Source of the DNA: a virus | IMG/VR virus record: IMGVR_UViG_3300034685_000399 | Coordinates: 1-35,754 of that record | Strand: one strand, 5' to 3' | DNA: 35,754 bases | In this document: in pieces, positions 22,386-31,582 of the stretch | How the letters are laid out: every line of letters begins with the position of its first letter | How positions within the stretch are numbered: the stretch's first letter is position 1 | Position numbers and translations under genes: made by a program | Notes under the pieces: generated by a model | What the model saw: the letters and a program-made list of their open reading frames with translations, nothing else | Told to the model about the DNA's origin: nothing | The model's database searches: none

Positions 22386-23769
22386 TTAATCCTCCAAACA
22401 TATATAATTTTTAATCCTTGCTTTTACAGCTTCTAGCAACATATTTTGATTAATCTCTTTATTACTCAAAGCTCTCATGACATCTTCATCTACAGTGCCA
22501 GATGCGACAATGTGATGGATAATTACGGTTTCTTTCTGCCCCTGCCTATGTAATCTTGCATTAGCCTGCTGGTAAAGCTCCAAGCTCCAGGTAAGTCCAA
22601 ACCAAACTATAATATGACCTCCTGCTTGAAGATTAAGTCCATGTCCTGCTGAAGCTGGATGTACGAGTAATACTGGAATATTACCTTTATTCCAATCTGA
22701 AATATCTTTTGAATCCTCTAAACCTTTTGCTATAATCTTATTTTTAGTTAGAAAGTCCATTATTCTGCTGTAGTCATGCTTATAGGAATAGAATACTAAA
22801 ACTGGTTTACCGTTAGCTGCCTCAATGACATCAAGTAAAGCATTTAACTTCTCATCATGTATTATTTCAATTTGTCCATTTTCATCATAGACAGCTCCAT
22901 TAGTCATTTGTAAAAGCTTATTTGTTAGTACTGCAGCACTATTAGCCACCACATTAGAATCTTTCAGTTTAAGTATTAAATCTCTTTCAAGTATCTTGTA
23001 TTTTTTCTCTGCTTCCACTGGAAGTCTAACTCTTATAACATTATCTATTCTCTCTGGAAGCTCTAAGTAGTCCTTAGCTTTCATGCTAATACAAATATCT
23101 GATATCTTTTCATGGATGATGCTATCAGCTCCGTCTTTTAAAATCCAATCATAAACTACATATCCATTCTTTCTACCTGGTTTAAAGTAAGCTTCCCTAT
23201 AACTTGAAACAGTTTTTCCTAAACGCTTTCCACCATCTAACAAATAAATCTGCGGATATAAATCTATTAAACTATTAGGTGCTGGTGTTCCAGTAAGTCC
23301 TACTATTCTTTTAAAATATGGTCTTACTTTCTTTAATGCTCTAAATCTAATTGCTTTAGAAGATTTAAAAGAACTTAACTCATCTATAACCACCATATTG
23401 AAGGGCCAGTTGCTAAAACATTCCTTAACAAGCCATTCAACATTTTCTCTATTAATTACATAAATATCTGCTTCAGCACTTAAAGCTTTTAATCTATCCC
23501 TTTTACTGCCTAAAATCTTAGATACTCTTAAGTGATTAAGATGGTCCCATTTTTCTACTTCAGTAGTCCATGTATCTTCTGCTACTCTAAGCGGTGCTAT
23601 GACTAAAACCCTATTTACTTCTCCAAGGAATAACAAAATGTCTATTGCAGTTAGGGTTATTACGGTTTTCCCTAGTTCATAGCCCCATATCTAAAAATAA
23701 TCCTGCTGCTGGATTATTTAAGATATGGGTTATGGCATATTGTTGGTACTCATGTGGTTTAAACTTCAC
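22386..23769 (-). pseudogene. SNF2-family helicase disrupted by a 7-bp insertion in Walker A
   Basis: From GTG 23769 the frame gives MKFKPHEYQQYAITHILNNP and reaches LFLDMGL, then a TGA. Beyond the 7-bp insertion 23673-23679 (minus strand TGAACTA) it continues as GKTVITLTAIDILLFLGEVN, so the intact gene would be 458 aa with Walker A DMGLGKT. The rest is complete: DELSSFKS (motif II), GLTGTPAPNS (III), HPASAGHGLNLQAG (V) and ANARLHRQGQ (VI). SNF2 helicases pair with VRR-NUC in many phages of Bacillota, possibly in recombination or replication fork processing. As given, the ATPase site is destroyed. Confidence 0.85.
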
Positions 23770-24046
23770 TGCCTATCACCTCACTTATCAGTTTCATTAT
23801 TCCTTCAATAGAATCTATAACTCTAACTTCAAAACCTAACTCTTCTATTTGCTTAACTCTATATTCTTGAATTGCTCTTAACTTTTCACCTGGTGCTTTA
23901 AGCTCTATAAAAATAATCCTCCCATGTGGTAGGAGAACAATCCTATCTGGCACTCCTGACACCCCTGGACTGACAAACTTTAGTGCTTTACCGCCAATCA
24001 ACTCAATCTCTTTTTTAAGTCTTTTTTCAATTCTGCTTTCTTTCAT
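23759..24046 (-). CDS. VRR-NUC nuclease
   Basis: This 95-aa protein is a minimal VRR-NUC domain: basic N-terminal helix (ESRIEKRLKKEIE), SGVPDRIVLLPHG, then FIELKAPGEKL with the catalytic Asp, Glu and Lys (PD-(D/E)xK family), and a C-terminal helix. Such domains act on branched DNA in phage replication or recombination. Its stop overlaps the GTG of the SNF2 gene by 11 bases, so they are coupled. The iteron region lies upstream. Confidence 0.92.
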   Translation of the reverse strand: MKESRIEKRLKKEIELIGGKALKFVSPGVSGVPDRIVLLPHGRIIFIELKAPGEKLRAIQEYRVKQIEELGFEVRVIDSIEGIMKLISEVIGSEV

Positions 24047-24066
24047 CTATAAAACCTCATTTATAG

Positions 24067-24311
24067 TGGATACATGGCAACAAAATTTCTGTATATAAAT
24101 AAATCACTATATTAGGCGTATATGTATATATGCGTATACGCCTATTTATATAAATAATACTTATATAATATTTTTTGTATCCATTGTATCCACTTAGTAT
24201 TAAACCCTTATAAATACTGGTTTTAACGTGGATACAACACTGGATACAGTGATAAAATTTTTGTATCCGTTGTATCCACTTCCAATTATTTTAAATTTAA
24301 CTTTGTATCCA
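24067..24311. repeat. Iteron array A (TGGATACA type), candidate replication origin
   Basis: Nine copies of an 8-base iteron, in both orientations, occur as four close pairs plus one: 24067, 24075 (TGGCAACA, variant), 24176, 24185, 24229, 24241, 24262 (TGTATCCG, one mismatch), 24271 and 24304. They flank an AT-rich core (24102-24178). Iterons flanking an AT-rich stretch, 3' of the gene for a VapE-like helicase, is the plan of SaPI-type origins. The core holds a perfect 10-bp inverted repeat (24113-24122 and 24135-24144). Origin function is inferred. Confidence 0.8.
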
Positions 24312-26738
24312 CTAACTTTTCCTTATAAAAGCTCTTTGTCTTCCATAGACTTTCCCAAATCTTAAAGTGCCTTTAACCTTTTCCCATCCATCAAGTTCAC
24401 TTAAGATATCATTAATTTCTCTTGATATTATAGGTGAGAGCTGTTTAGGATCTCCATTAAAAAGCTCTACCCATATTTCCATTACACAGGTCTTAGTTCT
24501 TTGTATAGTGCCTTCAGGTACTTCTCCAAAATCTGAACCATGTATATAGTTCCTTCTTTCTGCTATTCCTAATTCATACCAATTTTCAGGTAACAACCTA
24601 TTTAAATACTCTTCTATAATCCCTGCTTTAGCGCTTTCTTCACTGTGTGCCTCTTGCTGCTTTTGAGCTTCTTTTTCTTCTTCACTACTTAGATATAATT
24701 GTTCTCCTGCTTTGAATAGCTCCACAGCTTCAGCCCATATTTGATCAATTTCATAATCTGTTAAATCTTTAAATACACTCTTACTAGGCTTAACTACTCC
24801 AACATCTATTGGCCAAAACCTTCTATTACCTGTTTTATCTCTTAAAAACTCTCTATCATTAGTTGTACCTATAAAAACACACTGTCTTGGGAATCGGCTT
24901 GTTCTCTTCCCGTATGCTACTCTGTAAATATCTTCTGCTTTAGATAGGAAATGCTTTGTAGCTTCAATGTCCGCCTTCTTAGTAGCCATCATTTCTCCCA
25001 TTTCCAGTATCCAAACCCCTTGAAGCTGTTCATATGCTTCTTTACCACTTACAGTAGTTAAACTATCACTGTACCACTCTCTACCTAATTTTTTTATTAT
25101 AGTACTCTTACCTAATCCTTGAGGACCTGAAAGAACAGGCATATTATCAAACTTAATCCCTGGAACAAAAACTCTTGCTACTGCAGCAACTAATATTTTT
25201 CTTGTTACAGTCCTTACATATGAATTATTCTCAGCTCCTAAATAATCTATAAATAAAGTATTTACTCTTTCTATACCATCCCATAAAAGACTATTTAGAT
25301 AATTCCTTACTGGGTGAAATGAATGTTTTTCAAACGATAGAGCTAATGCATCTGAGCATTTTGCAGTTGAACTTATTCCGTAGTATTTTTCTATAAAATC
25401 CCTAAGCCCACTATCATCTGTATCGTTCCAATCTGATTTATTATCTTTACTTCTCCATGGAAGTTTACCAAGCACTACAGCTCTATTTGAAAATTCATTA
25501 AAGGCTATCTTTCCTTTAAGCAATGGTTCATTTTCTATTATTAATAAGAAGTTGCTTATTGTACTTTTAAGTTTACTTTGTTCTGTATAAGTCAATTCCT
25601 TCAACCATTCTGTGCCAACTTCTTCATCTGTAACCATATCAAAATCCTCTTGAGCCTTTTCCATACGTTCTTTACCTAATGTGTGCATTACCCTTTTATC
25701 AGAACTTGCAAACTCAGTCATTCTAGTAAATGAAGGCAATCTATTAGCCGGAGTATCTTCTTTAGCATCTTCATCTAAATGACCAAACTTGTGAATTCTA
25801 ACCAAGTCAAAAGCATTACATAAAATTCCACTAGCAGGATCTGTCCCATGATGACTATAGCTAAATTTATCTTCATAAACCACAACTCCACCAGTAGTAC
25901 TTCCTGGTGCATATGTGTATCTTGTACTATCGGCACCTGGAATGTAAACATCACTTAAAAACTCTGCTATAGCTTCACTTATACTGTAGGTCCTACAAAA
26001 TGCACCTATAATACCCTTCTTCTCTAAAGGATCTTCCTGCTTCTTTATAGCACTTGTGATTTTTGCTCTAGCCCTGCTGCTCTCTGGCCAGTAACTTACA
26101 TCCTGCCATCCAAATGTATATCTTGCTAGTACATCATCTGGATTAAGCCATGGTAAATCCTGTACCTTAAATACATATTCCCCATCACTTGAAGTGCTTG
26201 GCCAATACATAAGTCTTGAAGGTTCATAAGTTGTATCGTCAAACTGGTCTATTCCTAAATCATCTGCAATCATTCTAGCAATAGCTTGATATTCATCTGG
26301 AAGCACTGGTCTTGATAAAGGTATTATAATTCTTAATCTTTGATTATCCGGAGCATGTGAGTGAGTTGAATACATAACACATGCAAAATCATATAATAGC
26401 TCTATACTGGACCATATATCGCCATTTACATAATCTAGGTCTAAGGTTAATAATGTTCTATTTGCTACATTCTCAGCTTTTCTACGACCATTCTTTAAGG
26501 TACCTCCTACAAATCCTCCAACATCCTTAATTCTGTCTCTTTCACTCTTAGGCATTTTCTTGAATTCTGCATAAGTTTCAGGAGTTCTTGTAGTAGTACC
26601 TAGCTTATCAACTAAAGCTGAGTACAACATACTTTTATTTTTCCAATGAGTTTCTTTTCTACCTTTTCCGGTAGCTATTGTTATGGTGCCATCATACTTA
26701 ATTTTAATAGCTTGTTTTTTCTCTGCTTTGTATTCCAA
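24312..26738 (-). CDS. PrimPol plus VapE-type SF3 helicase
   Basis: This 808-aa protein starts at TTG 26738 with AAAGGAGGTGG upstream. The N-terminus is a primase-polymerase: LTLDLDYVNGD (Asp100, Asp102), YSTHSHAPDNQRLRI (His126 and conserved Args) and DQFDDTTYEPSRLMYWPS. The C-terminus is a VapE/D5-like helicase: Walker A SGPQGLGKST (537-546), Walker B ILEMGE (577-582), sensor GTTND (624-628) and TGNRRFWP (arginine finger). This is likely the replication initiator and should bind iterons; array A abuts its 3' end. Confidence 0.93.
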   Translation of the reverse strand: MEYKAEKKQAIKIKYDGTITIATGKGRKETHWKNKSMLYSALVDKLGTTTRTPETYAEFKKMPKSERDRIKDVGGFVGGTLKNGRRKAENVANRTLLTLDLDYVNGDIWSSIELLYDFACVMYSTHSHAPDNQRLRIIIPLSRPVLPDEYQAIARMIADDLGIDQFDDTTYEPSRLMYWPSTSSDGEYVFKVQDLPWLNPDDVLARYTFGWQDVSYWPESSRARAKITSAIKKQEDPLEKKGIIGAFCRTYSISEAIAEFLSDVYIPGADSTRYTYAPGSTTGGVVVYEDKFSYSHHGTDPASGILCNAFDLVRIHKFGHLDEDAKEDTPANRLPSFTRMTEFASSDKRVMHTLGKERMEKAQEDFDMVTDEEVGTEWLKELTYTEQSKLKSTISNFLLIIENEPLLKGKIAFNEFSNRAVVLGKLPWRSKDNKSDWNDTDDSGLRDFIEKYYGISSTAKCSDALALSFEKHSFHPVRNYLNSLLWDGIERVNTLFIDYLGAENNSYVRTVTRKILVAAVARVFVPGIKFDNMPVLSGPQGLGKSTIIKKLGREWYSDSLTTVSGKEAYEQLQGVWILEMGEMMATKKADIEATKHFLSKAEDIYRVAYGKRTSRFPRQCVFIGTTNDREFLRDKTGNRRFWPIDVGVVKPSKSVFKDLTDYEIDQIWAEAVELFKAGEQLYLSSEEEKEAQKQQEAHSEESAKAGIIEEYLNRLLPENWYELGIAERRNYIHGSDFGEVPEGTIQRTKTCVMEIWVELFNGDPKQLSPIISREINDILSELDGWEKVKGTLRFGKVYGRQRAFIRKS

Positions 26739-26766
26739 ATTACCACCTCCTTTAGACTATTTTGTA

Positions 26767-28722
26767 TTAATCCTTCATATAATAATTACATTCATATCCG
26801 TCAGCTTTTAATGGTAATCCGGGAGCCCAATCTATTGGCTTTGCAAAAATCTTATTAACTTCTTCTACACTCCCAAAACCTTTAGGTACATCCATTACTA
26901 ATTCATCATGTACATGCATTACTATTGGATATCCTGTTTTTTCTACTCTAAACATAGCTTCAGCTAAGCAGTCTCTTGAAGTAGCTTGCACTATGTTTTC
27001 TACAAGTTTTGGTCCATAAGTATCTATCCTAGTCCACTTCTTAGACGTTTGTTCCATACCTTCGTAGGTTATCTTATCTCCACTAAATGTCTTATGTGGT
27101 TCTATCTTGGGTCTTACATAAGATAATCTTCTACCACTTGGAAGCCGTATAAATAAAACTCCTGGATTATATATAAACTTAATGCCATGCTGTATACATA
27201 CAGTAGTTTTTTCTTTAATAGCTTTCTTTGCTGCTTTATCAACATCCCACCAAAATTTTACTATATTAGGATTAGCAGCTCTCCAGCTACTAACTAGCTC
27301 TGGAAGTTCCTCAACTGGAATACTTTTACTCTTATCCATAGAAATGATAGCCCCCACACTCCCACCATAACCAAGTGCTAGCTCTGCTATCTTTCCCTTT
27401 TGTCTAAGGTCTGAACCTTTCTTAATATTTTCTATAGGCACATGAAACATTTGACTTGCTGATGCTTCGTATATTTTTCCGTGGGTTTTGAAAACATCTA
27501 GTCTCCACTGCTCTCCAGCAAGCCAAGCAATAACTCTTGCTTCAATAGCACTAAAATCAGCTACTATAAATCTGTTGCCTTCTGCAGGTATAAAAGCTGT
27601 TCTTATAAGCTGTGATAATGTATCTGGAATACTATCATAAAGAAATTCAGCTTCATCAAATCTCCCTTCTCTTATTAAGTTTCTTGCATTATCTAAGTCA
27701 GACAAATGGTTTTGGGGTAAATTTTGAACTTGAACTAATCTTCCCGCCCATCTGCCAGTTCTATTAGCTCCATAAAACTGTAATAGTCCTCTTATCCTCC
27801 CATCTTTACATCTGCTATTTAGCATAGCTTCATATTTTTTAATCGAGGTCTTTGCCATAAGCTGCCTTAGTTCTAAAATTCTTATAACATTTTTATCCTT
27901 AGCAATTTCTAAAATTTCTGGAATACTATCTTTAGTAAGGCTCTTAACCTCTTGTCCAAGTTTTTCACTTATCCAATTCTTTAGTTGTGTAGTGCTGTTA
28001 GGATTACTTAATCCTGTTATTTCTCTAGCCTCATTCATTAATTTTTCAGTATAGGTATTATCACATTCAATAGCCTTTTCTATAAGAACTAAGTCTGTAC
28101 CAATACCTCTATCATTTATTCGTTGATCTAACTCCCACAACCTCTGTTCTCTCTCTAATGTTTCAAACTTACTTAATTTCTTTCTTATTTCTCTTTCTAC
28201 CAACACGTCTTGTTTGCAGTACTCTTTGAAAGTTTCCCACTTTTCAAGATCATGCTCTGGAAAGTTTCTAGTTCTTCCTCCATTAGCTTTAGTTGGCTTA
28301 CAAGGCTTACTAAAATATTGAATTAAAGCCTTACCCTCTTTCATCTTCTGCTTATCATCTTCAAAGTTTAGTACCTTACCTACCATCTCAAGTGAGCCAG
28401 GCAAACCCAAAGTCAAAGCTTTAATCATAGTACACTGCCACTGCTCTGGTGGCATTTCTATATTTAAATATTTGCTTAATGCTGTACGTTCAAAATTAGC
28501 ATTAAAGGCTGTTTTAATCACATTAGGACTGAATAGTGCATCCTCAACTTCCTCTGGCACGAGTTCACCATTCTCTAAATCTATTATCTTAACTTCTTCA
28601 TCATCAAAGGCATATGCAAATAGCATTATTGTGAAGTCTGGGGCTTCACAATATCTGTAAACCCCAGCTTCTTGAATATCCACACTTGAGTAAGTTTCTA
28701 TGTCTATACTTAAAGTTCTCAT
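26767..28722 (-). CDS. DNA polymerase, family A, with 3'-5' exonuclease
   Basis: The 651-aa replicative polymerase has exonuclease motifs DIETYS (Asp7, Glu9), FNANFERT and YCKQDV near residue 170, and polymerase motifs A (VADFSAIEARV, Asp389), B (RQKGKIAELALGYGG, about 440-454) and C (MHVHDELVMD, Asp606). All catalytic residues are present. It sits four bases after the ssDNA-binding gene, which lacks an obvious separate ribosome site for pol, suggesting translational coupling. Confidence 0.95.
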   Translation of the reverse strand: MRTLSIDIETYSSVDIQEAGVYRYCEAPDFTIMLFAYAFDDEEVKIIDLENGELVPEEVEDALFSPNVIKTAFNANFERTALSKYLNIEMPPEQWQCTMIKALTLGLPGSLEMVGKVLNFEDDKQKMKEGKALIQYFSKPCKPTKANGGRTRNFPEHDLEKWETFKEYCKQDVLVEREIRKKLSKFETLEREQRLWELDQRINDRGIGTDLVLIEKAIECDNTYTEKLMNEAREITGLSNPNSTTQLKNWISEKLGQEVKSLTKDSIPEILEIAKDKNVIRILELRQLMAKTSIKKYEAMLNSRCKDGRIRGLLQFYGANRTGRWAGRLVQVQNLPQNHLSDLDNARNLIREGRFDEAEFLYDSIPDTLSQLIRTAFIPAEGNRFIVADFSAIEARVIAWLAGEQWRLDVFKTHGKIYEASASQMFHVPIENIKKGSDLRQKGKIAELALGYGGSVGAIISMDKSKSIPVEELPELVSSWRAANPNIVKFWWDVDKAAKKAIKEKTTVCIQHGIKFIYNPGVLFIRLPSGRRLSYVRPKIEPHKTFSGDKITYEGMEQTSKKWTRIDTYGPKLVENIVQATSRDCLAEAMFRVEKTGYPIVMHVHDELVMDVPKGFGSVEEVNKIFAKPIDWAPGLPLKADGYECNYYMKD

Positions 28723-28726
28723 AAGA

Positions 28727-29287
28727 TTAACCTAAAAAATCATCTTCTTCACTTTCTACAGCTTCAAAATCATCTTCTGCTCTAGTGAATCCGCCAAGAG
28801 GTTCTCCGTCAGCTAACTTCTGAACATTTCCAAGTCCACAAGCTACACCTTTATTACCACTTGCACTAAATGGATAGAAGTTAAGAGTTAATCTCGCATA
28901 GCAGCCGCTGTAAACTTCTGTTGCATCAAGGATAGGTTGAACGTATTTATCTACTATACCCGGCTTATTCTTACTTGAAGCATTTAAGAAATAACTATTT
29001 TTATAGGCTTCATCATCCGGTCTTTCTGTATCCCCATCTCTTAAAGGCGTTTTTAAGCTAGGTGGAACTTTTCCTCCCCACTTAGCTTTACCTTGTTCTT
29101 TAGCTTCGTTGACCGCTTCCTTAATAGCTTTTAAAGTTTCTGTATCACTCTTAGGAATTATTACACTAACTGAATATTTTGGTTCTTGTCCATCAATTGC
29201 ATGCGGCTCAAATAGATGAGCATAGCTTAGTCTAACTTTTCCTGTAGTTACTTTTGTCCCTGTTCTTTTTGCTGTTACATTTGCCAT
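28727..29287 (-). CDS. DUF2815 ssDNA-binding protein
   Basis: The 186-aa protein has the DUF2815 / gp2.5-like OB fold: TGKVRLSYAHLFEPHAIDG, VSVIIPKSD, ATEVYSGCYARLTLNFYPF. It ends in an acidic tail (EAVESEEDDFLG) like other single-strand DNA-binding proteins that recruit partners. It is coupled with the polymerase and DUF2800 genes in the replication block. Confidence 0.92.
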   Translation of the reverse strand: MANVTAKRTGTKVTTGKVRLSYAHLFEPHAIDGQEPKYSVSVIIPKSDTETLKAIKEAVNEAKEQGKAKWGGKVPPSLKTPLRDGDTERPDDEAYKNSYFLNASSKNKPGIVDKYVQPILDATEVYSGCYARLTLNFYPFSASGNKGVACGLGNVQKLADGEPLGGFTRAEDDFEAVESEEDDFLG

Positions 29288-29307
29288 AATTATTATTCTC
29301 CTTTTTT

Positions 29308-30462
29308 TTAATCTATTTTTTCAAAATCTGCTTTTGCAGAATTAAAAACTTGTCTTTTATCACTTTCATGTACTAATACTGGTTTTCCTGGTGGTTTTAT
29401 AATATAATCGCCAAGTAGTCTCTGAACTTCCTTTTTACCTATTGCTGTCTCCATGTTAGAAATGCCAGTAAGCTTTTTAGTATAAATAATGTCTTCTAGG
29501 AAGCCTTGTCCAAGTAATATCTCAGCAACTTTATTTTCATCAGCCCATTTCCTATTACTTCTACCTTCAACTACTTTAAAGCCTGGATATACTTCACCTT
29601 TTAAAGCTTGTTCTAAAGCATATTCTTGTACATCTTTAGCCCAGCTGATTAACTCATCTGCCTTGCTTAATATGTCCGCTATTTCTAGATTATCTAGTGT
29701 ATTAGGCTCTTTAAATTCATACTTTGCTAACTCTAAATTCTTTTCAGCTCTAGCTCTGCAAACTGCTTTAGCTTTACAAAATGTACAATGGTCTCCTGGA
29801 CAAAATTCTCCTTCACCTTTAAAGGCTAACTCTGCTGTAGGTTTTAAAACTTCTTCTGCCCACTTTAGTAAATCTTCTACCAATATTTCATCTGTTGATA
29901 TGGAATCTAATCTAGGCTGTACTATAGTCATCTTCACTTTGTTAATATCATACAGAAAACCAAACTCTGCTATAGCTCCGAGTGCATAAAGCCTCATTTG
30001 CTTATTACCTACTGCACTAACCGGAACACCTTTGCCATACTTAAGGTCAACTATTTCCATTATGTCATCTGCGATAATAACAAAGTCTCCTGTCCCAAAT
30101 CCTTCCGGAACCCACTCACTAAAGTCTAATCTTTGTTCAATTCTAAATTGGGCATCTGGAGTTTTTGTTTTAGCCTCTGATACTTTTTCCATGCAAGTTT
30201 CTATGTATATATCTACATAGTCAGGCATGTCTTTTGTAAATAGTTCATTCTCTTCTATTTTCTTAAATTCAGCATTGTATTTTCTCTTAGTGATTTCACC
30301 TAAATTAAACCTTAATCCTAATTCTCCAAGTGCATGAGCTAGTGTACCTTCTGCGGCATATTCACTAGATTTGTTTTCAAATTTTTCTTCAAGTCTTGCG
30401 GAAGGAGGGCAGTTCATCCATTTACTAGCTGAACTTGCACTTAATAATGCGTGCTGTGCCAT
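29308..30462 (-). CDS. DUF2800, Cas4/RecB-type nuclease-like protein
   Basis: The 384-aa protein starts with HALLSASSASKWMNCPPSAR and contains VPEGFGTGDFVII / DLKYGKG (PD-(D/E)xK-like active-site region) and a C-terminal cysteine cluster, CPGDHCTFCKAKAVC, likely an iron-sulphur site as in Cas4/AddB-type nucleases. It probably processes DNA ends during phage recombination or replication. Its ATG overlaps the stop of the preceding small gene (TAATG). Confidence 0.9.
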   Translation of the reverse strand: MAQHALLSASSASKWMNCPPSARLEEKFENKSSEYAAEGTLAHALGELGLRFNLGEITKRKYNAEFKKIEENELFTKDMPDYVDIYIETCMEKVSEAKTKTPDAQFRIEQRLDFSEWVPEGFGTGDFVIIADDIMEIVDLKYGKGVPVSAVGNKQMRLYALGAIAEFGFLYDINKVKMTIVQPRLDSISTDEILVEDLLKWAEEVLKPTAELAFKGEGEFCPGDHCTFCKAKAVCRARAEKNLELAKYEFKEPNTLDNLEIADILSKADELISWAKDVQEYALEQALKGEVYPGFKVVEGRSNRKWADENKVAEILLGQGFLEDIIYTKKLTGISNMETAIGKKEVQRLLGDYIIKPPGKPVLVHESDKRQVFNSAKADFEKID

Positions 30463-30632
30463 TATTTTGCCTCCTTATTACTTTCAATAAATCTTTTAAC
30501 TAGTGGTATTTCCTTTTTGCTAACCCACTTAAGCCAGGTCCCGCAATCACCACAAACTAATGCTGTTTGTGCTCCTCCATTATTAAGAAACACATCTGTA
30601 CTACCACACTTATGGCAAGCATATTGTTTCAT
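30462..30632 (-). CDS. Zinc-ribbon protein, 56 aa
   Basis: The product begins MKQYACHKCGSTDVFLNNGG and then ALVCGDCGTWLKWV. CxxC...CxxC is a complete zinc ribbon. The stop TAA overlaps the next gene's ATG. Such small zinc ribbons precede DUF2800 in many clostridial phages. Its role is unknown; a nucleic-acid-binding function is likely. Confidence 0.75.
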   Translation of the reverse strand: MKQYACHKCGSTDVFLNNGGAQTALVCGDCGTWLKWVSKKEIPLVKRFIESNKEAK

Positions 30633-31064
30633 TTATAATAACACCTCCGCTTCTTTATATACTGCAACATAATCCTCTTCTTTTAAGTCTGGAACTCTTT
30701 CAGCACCATATTTAGCTACAAGCTCCTTAACTTCTTTTTGCTTACCAGCTTTCATTATTGCTCCGAGTCTTTCCCTTATCATTTCCTTAGTTACTTTAGG
30801 CTCTTCATCTTTAGGATCTTCTTTGACTTCTTCATTAGTCTTTACATCATTTTCAATTGGTGGCTCTTCTACTCTAGTTTCTATCTTTTTATCTTCCTTA
30901 GCAGTATCTTCAACTTTTGTTTCTATAGGTTGTTTATTTTCTTTTGGTATCTCCACTGCTGGAGCTTGTACACTTTCATACTGTGGAACAAAACCTGTTT
31001 TTCCGAATGCACTTGCAAATGTTAAAATTTCTTCTACTGAATTAAATTCCACTGTAATTTTCAT
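30633..31064 (-). CDS. Acidic linker protein, 143 aa
   Basis: A beta-type N-terminus (MKITVEFNSVEEILTFASAF) leads into a highly charged Glu/Lys-rich middle (about 45-92) and a helical C-terminus (IRERLGAIMKAGKQKEVKEL, ending in KEAEVLL). A good GGGGG(A) ribosome site lies upstream. Proteins like this are recurrent in clostridial phages without known function. Probably a DNA-metabolism accessory protein by context. Confidence 0.68.
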   Translation of the reverse strand: MKITVEFNSVEEILTFASAFGKTGFVPQYESVQAPAVEIPKENKQPIETKVEDTAKEDKKIETRVEEPPIENDVKTNEEVKEDPKDEEPKVTKEMIRERLGAIMKAGKQKEVKELVAKYGAERVPDLKEEDYVAVYKEAEVLL

Positions 31065-31066
31065 AA

Positions 31067-31213
31067 TTATTTTTCCCCCTTTAAAACTTCAGTTATTATT
31101 CTTATAGAATCGTTTAATGCTCGGTTATAATCAGTTGCAGATATGTCCGGATATTCAATCATTCTTAAATTCATAAGCACTTCTTCTAAGGCTTTTTTAT
31201 ATTTTTCAATCAC
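31067..31213 (-). CDS. Small helical protein, 48 aa
   Basis: From GTG 31213, with AAGGTGAGA upstream, the product is MIEKYKKALEEVLMNLRMIE and then YPDISATDYNRALNDSIRII and a short tail ending KGEK. It is all-helical and acidic. The ATG of the next gene follows within five bases of its stop (TAATTATG). No family known. Confidence 0.6.
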   Translation of the reverse strand: MIEKYKKALEEVLMNLRMIEYPDISATDYNRALNDSIRIITEVLKGEK

Positions 31214-31249
31214 TTGTAAATCTCACCTTCTTTCTGATATACTGAAATT

Positions 31250-31288
31250 GCGAGTTTTTATTTTTGGTTGCTTAGGCAACCTTTTTTA
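31250..31288 (+). ncRNA. Candidate plus-strand small RNA
   Basis: A plus-strand promoter-like pair, TTGTAA (31214-31219) and TATACT (31238-31243) with an 18-bp spacer, precedes a strong plus-strand terminator (31266-31288). An RNA of about 40 nt would result, antisense to the minus-strand early transcript, in the gap before the 42-aa gene. There is no gene on this strand here to explain the terminator. Confidence 0.28.
31266..31288 (+). terminator. Plus-strand terminator among minus-strand genes
   Basis: GGTTGC / GCAACC (31266-31271, 31276-31281) with loop TTAG is followed by TTTTTTATT on the plus strand. On the minus strand it is followed by an A-run and would not terminate. All nearby genes are on the minus strand, so its direction is surprising. 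Confidence 0.65.
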
Positions 31289-31414
31289 TTCATCTACTTC
31301 AAAAGTTATTTTTCTACCTTCATCCATAATTATTGCTATACCGATTTCTTGACATAATAAACAATCATTTAAAGTTATAGTTTCAATATCTCTATCAAAA
31401 GTAAGCTTTGTCAT
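31286..31414 (-). CDS. Small hypothetical protein, 42 aa
   Basis: The frame from ATG 31414 gives MTKLTFDRDIETITLNDCLL, a CQEIGIAIIMDEGRK stretch and ends in a short acidic tail. AAGGAAAG is upstream. A beta-type pattern with two cysteines (CLLC). No family recognised. Confidence 0.55.
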   Translation of the reverse strand: MTKLTFDRDIETITLNDCLLCQEIGIAIIMDEGRKITFEVDE

Positions 31415-31480
31415 AGTCTTTTCTTTCCTTTCACAATTTTTGACTTGCCCCTACTCTTATAAGGTATAAGCCCTCTTTTT

Positions 31481-31582
31481 CTAAAAATAATGCCATTTAA
31501 AGTTTCTAAGTCCAGCCCAAGTTGGTTCAATATTCAAGTTATTACAAAGCCTTATGTAAGCTTGTATTATTTTTAAGCTCAT
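31481..31582 (-). CDS. Small hypothetical protein, 33 aa
   Basis: ATG 31582 has AAAGGAGGG at a good distance. The product begins MSLKIIQAYIRLCNNLNIEP and ends RNFKWHYF. It immediately follows a decayed short frame (31583-31648) whose TAG abuts this ATG. Function unknown. Confidence 0.55.
   Translation of the reverse strand: MSLKIIQAYIRLCNNLNIEPTWAGLRNFKWHYF

Noticed and set aside
23673-23679. Intein, intron or regulated frameshift in SNF2
   Set aside because: The extra sequence is only 7 bases, has no splice features or slippery site, and creates a stop in the ATPase motif.
24067-24311. A CRISPR array
   Set aside because: Repeat units are 8 bases and alternate in orientation; spacers are short and not of equal length; no cas genes are near.
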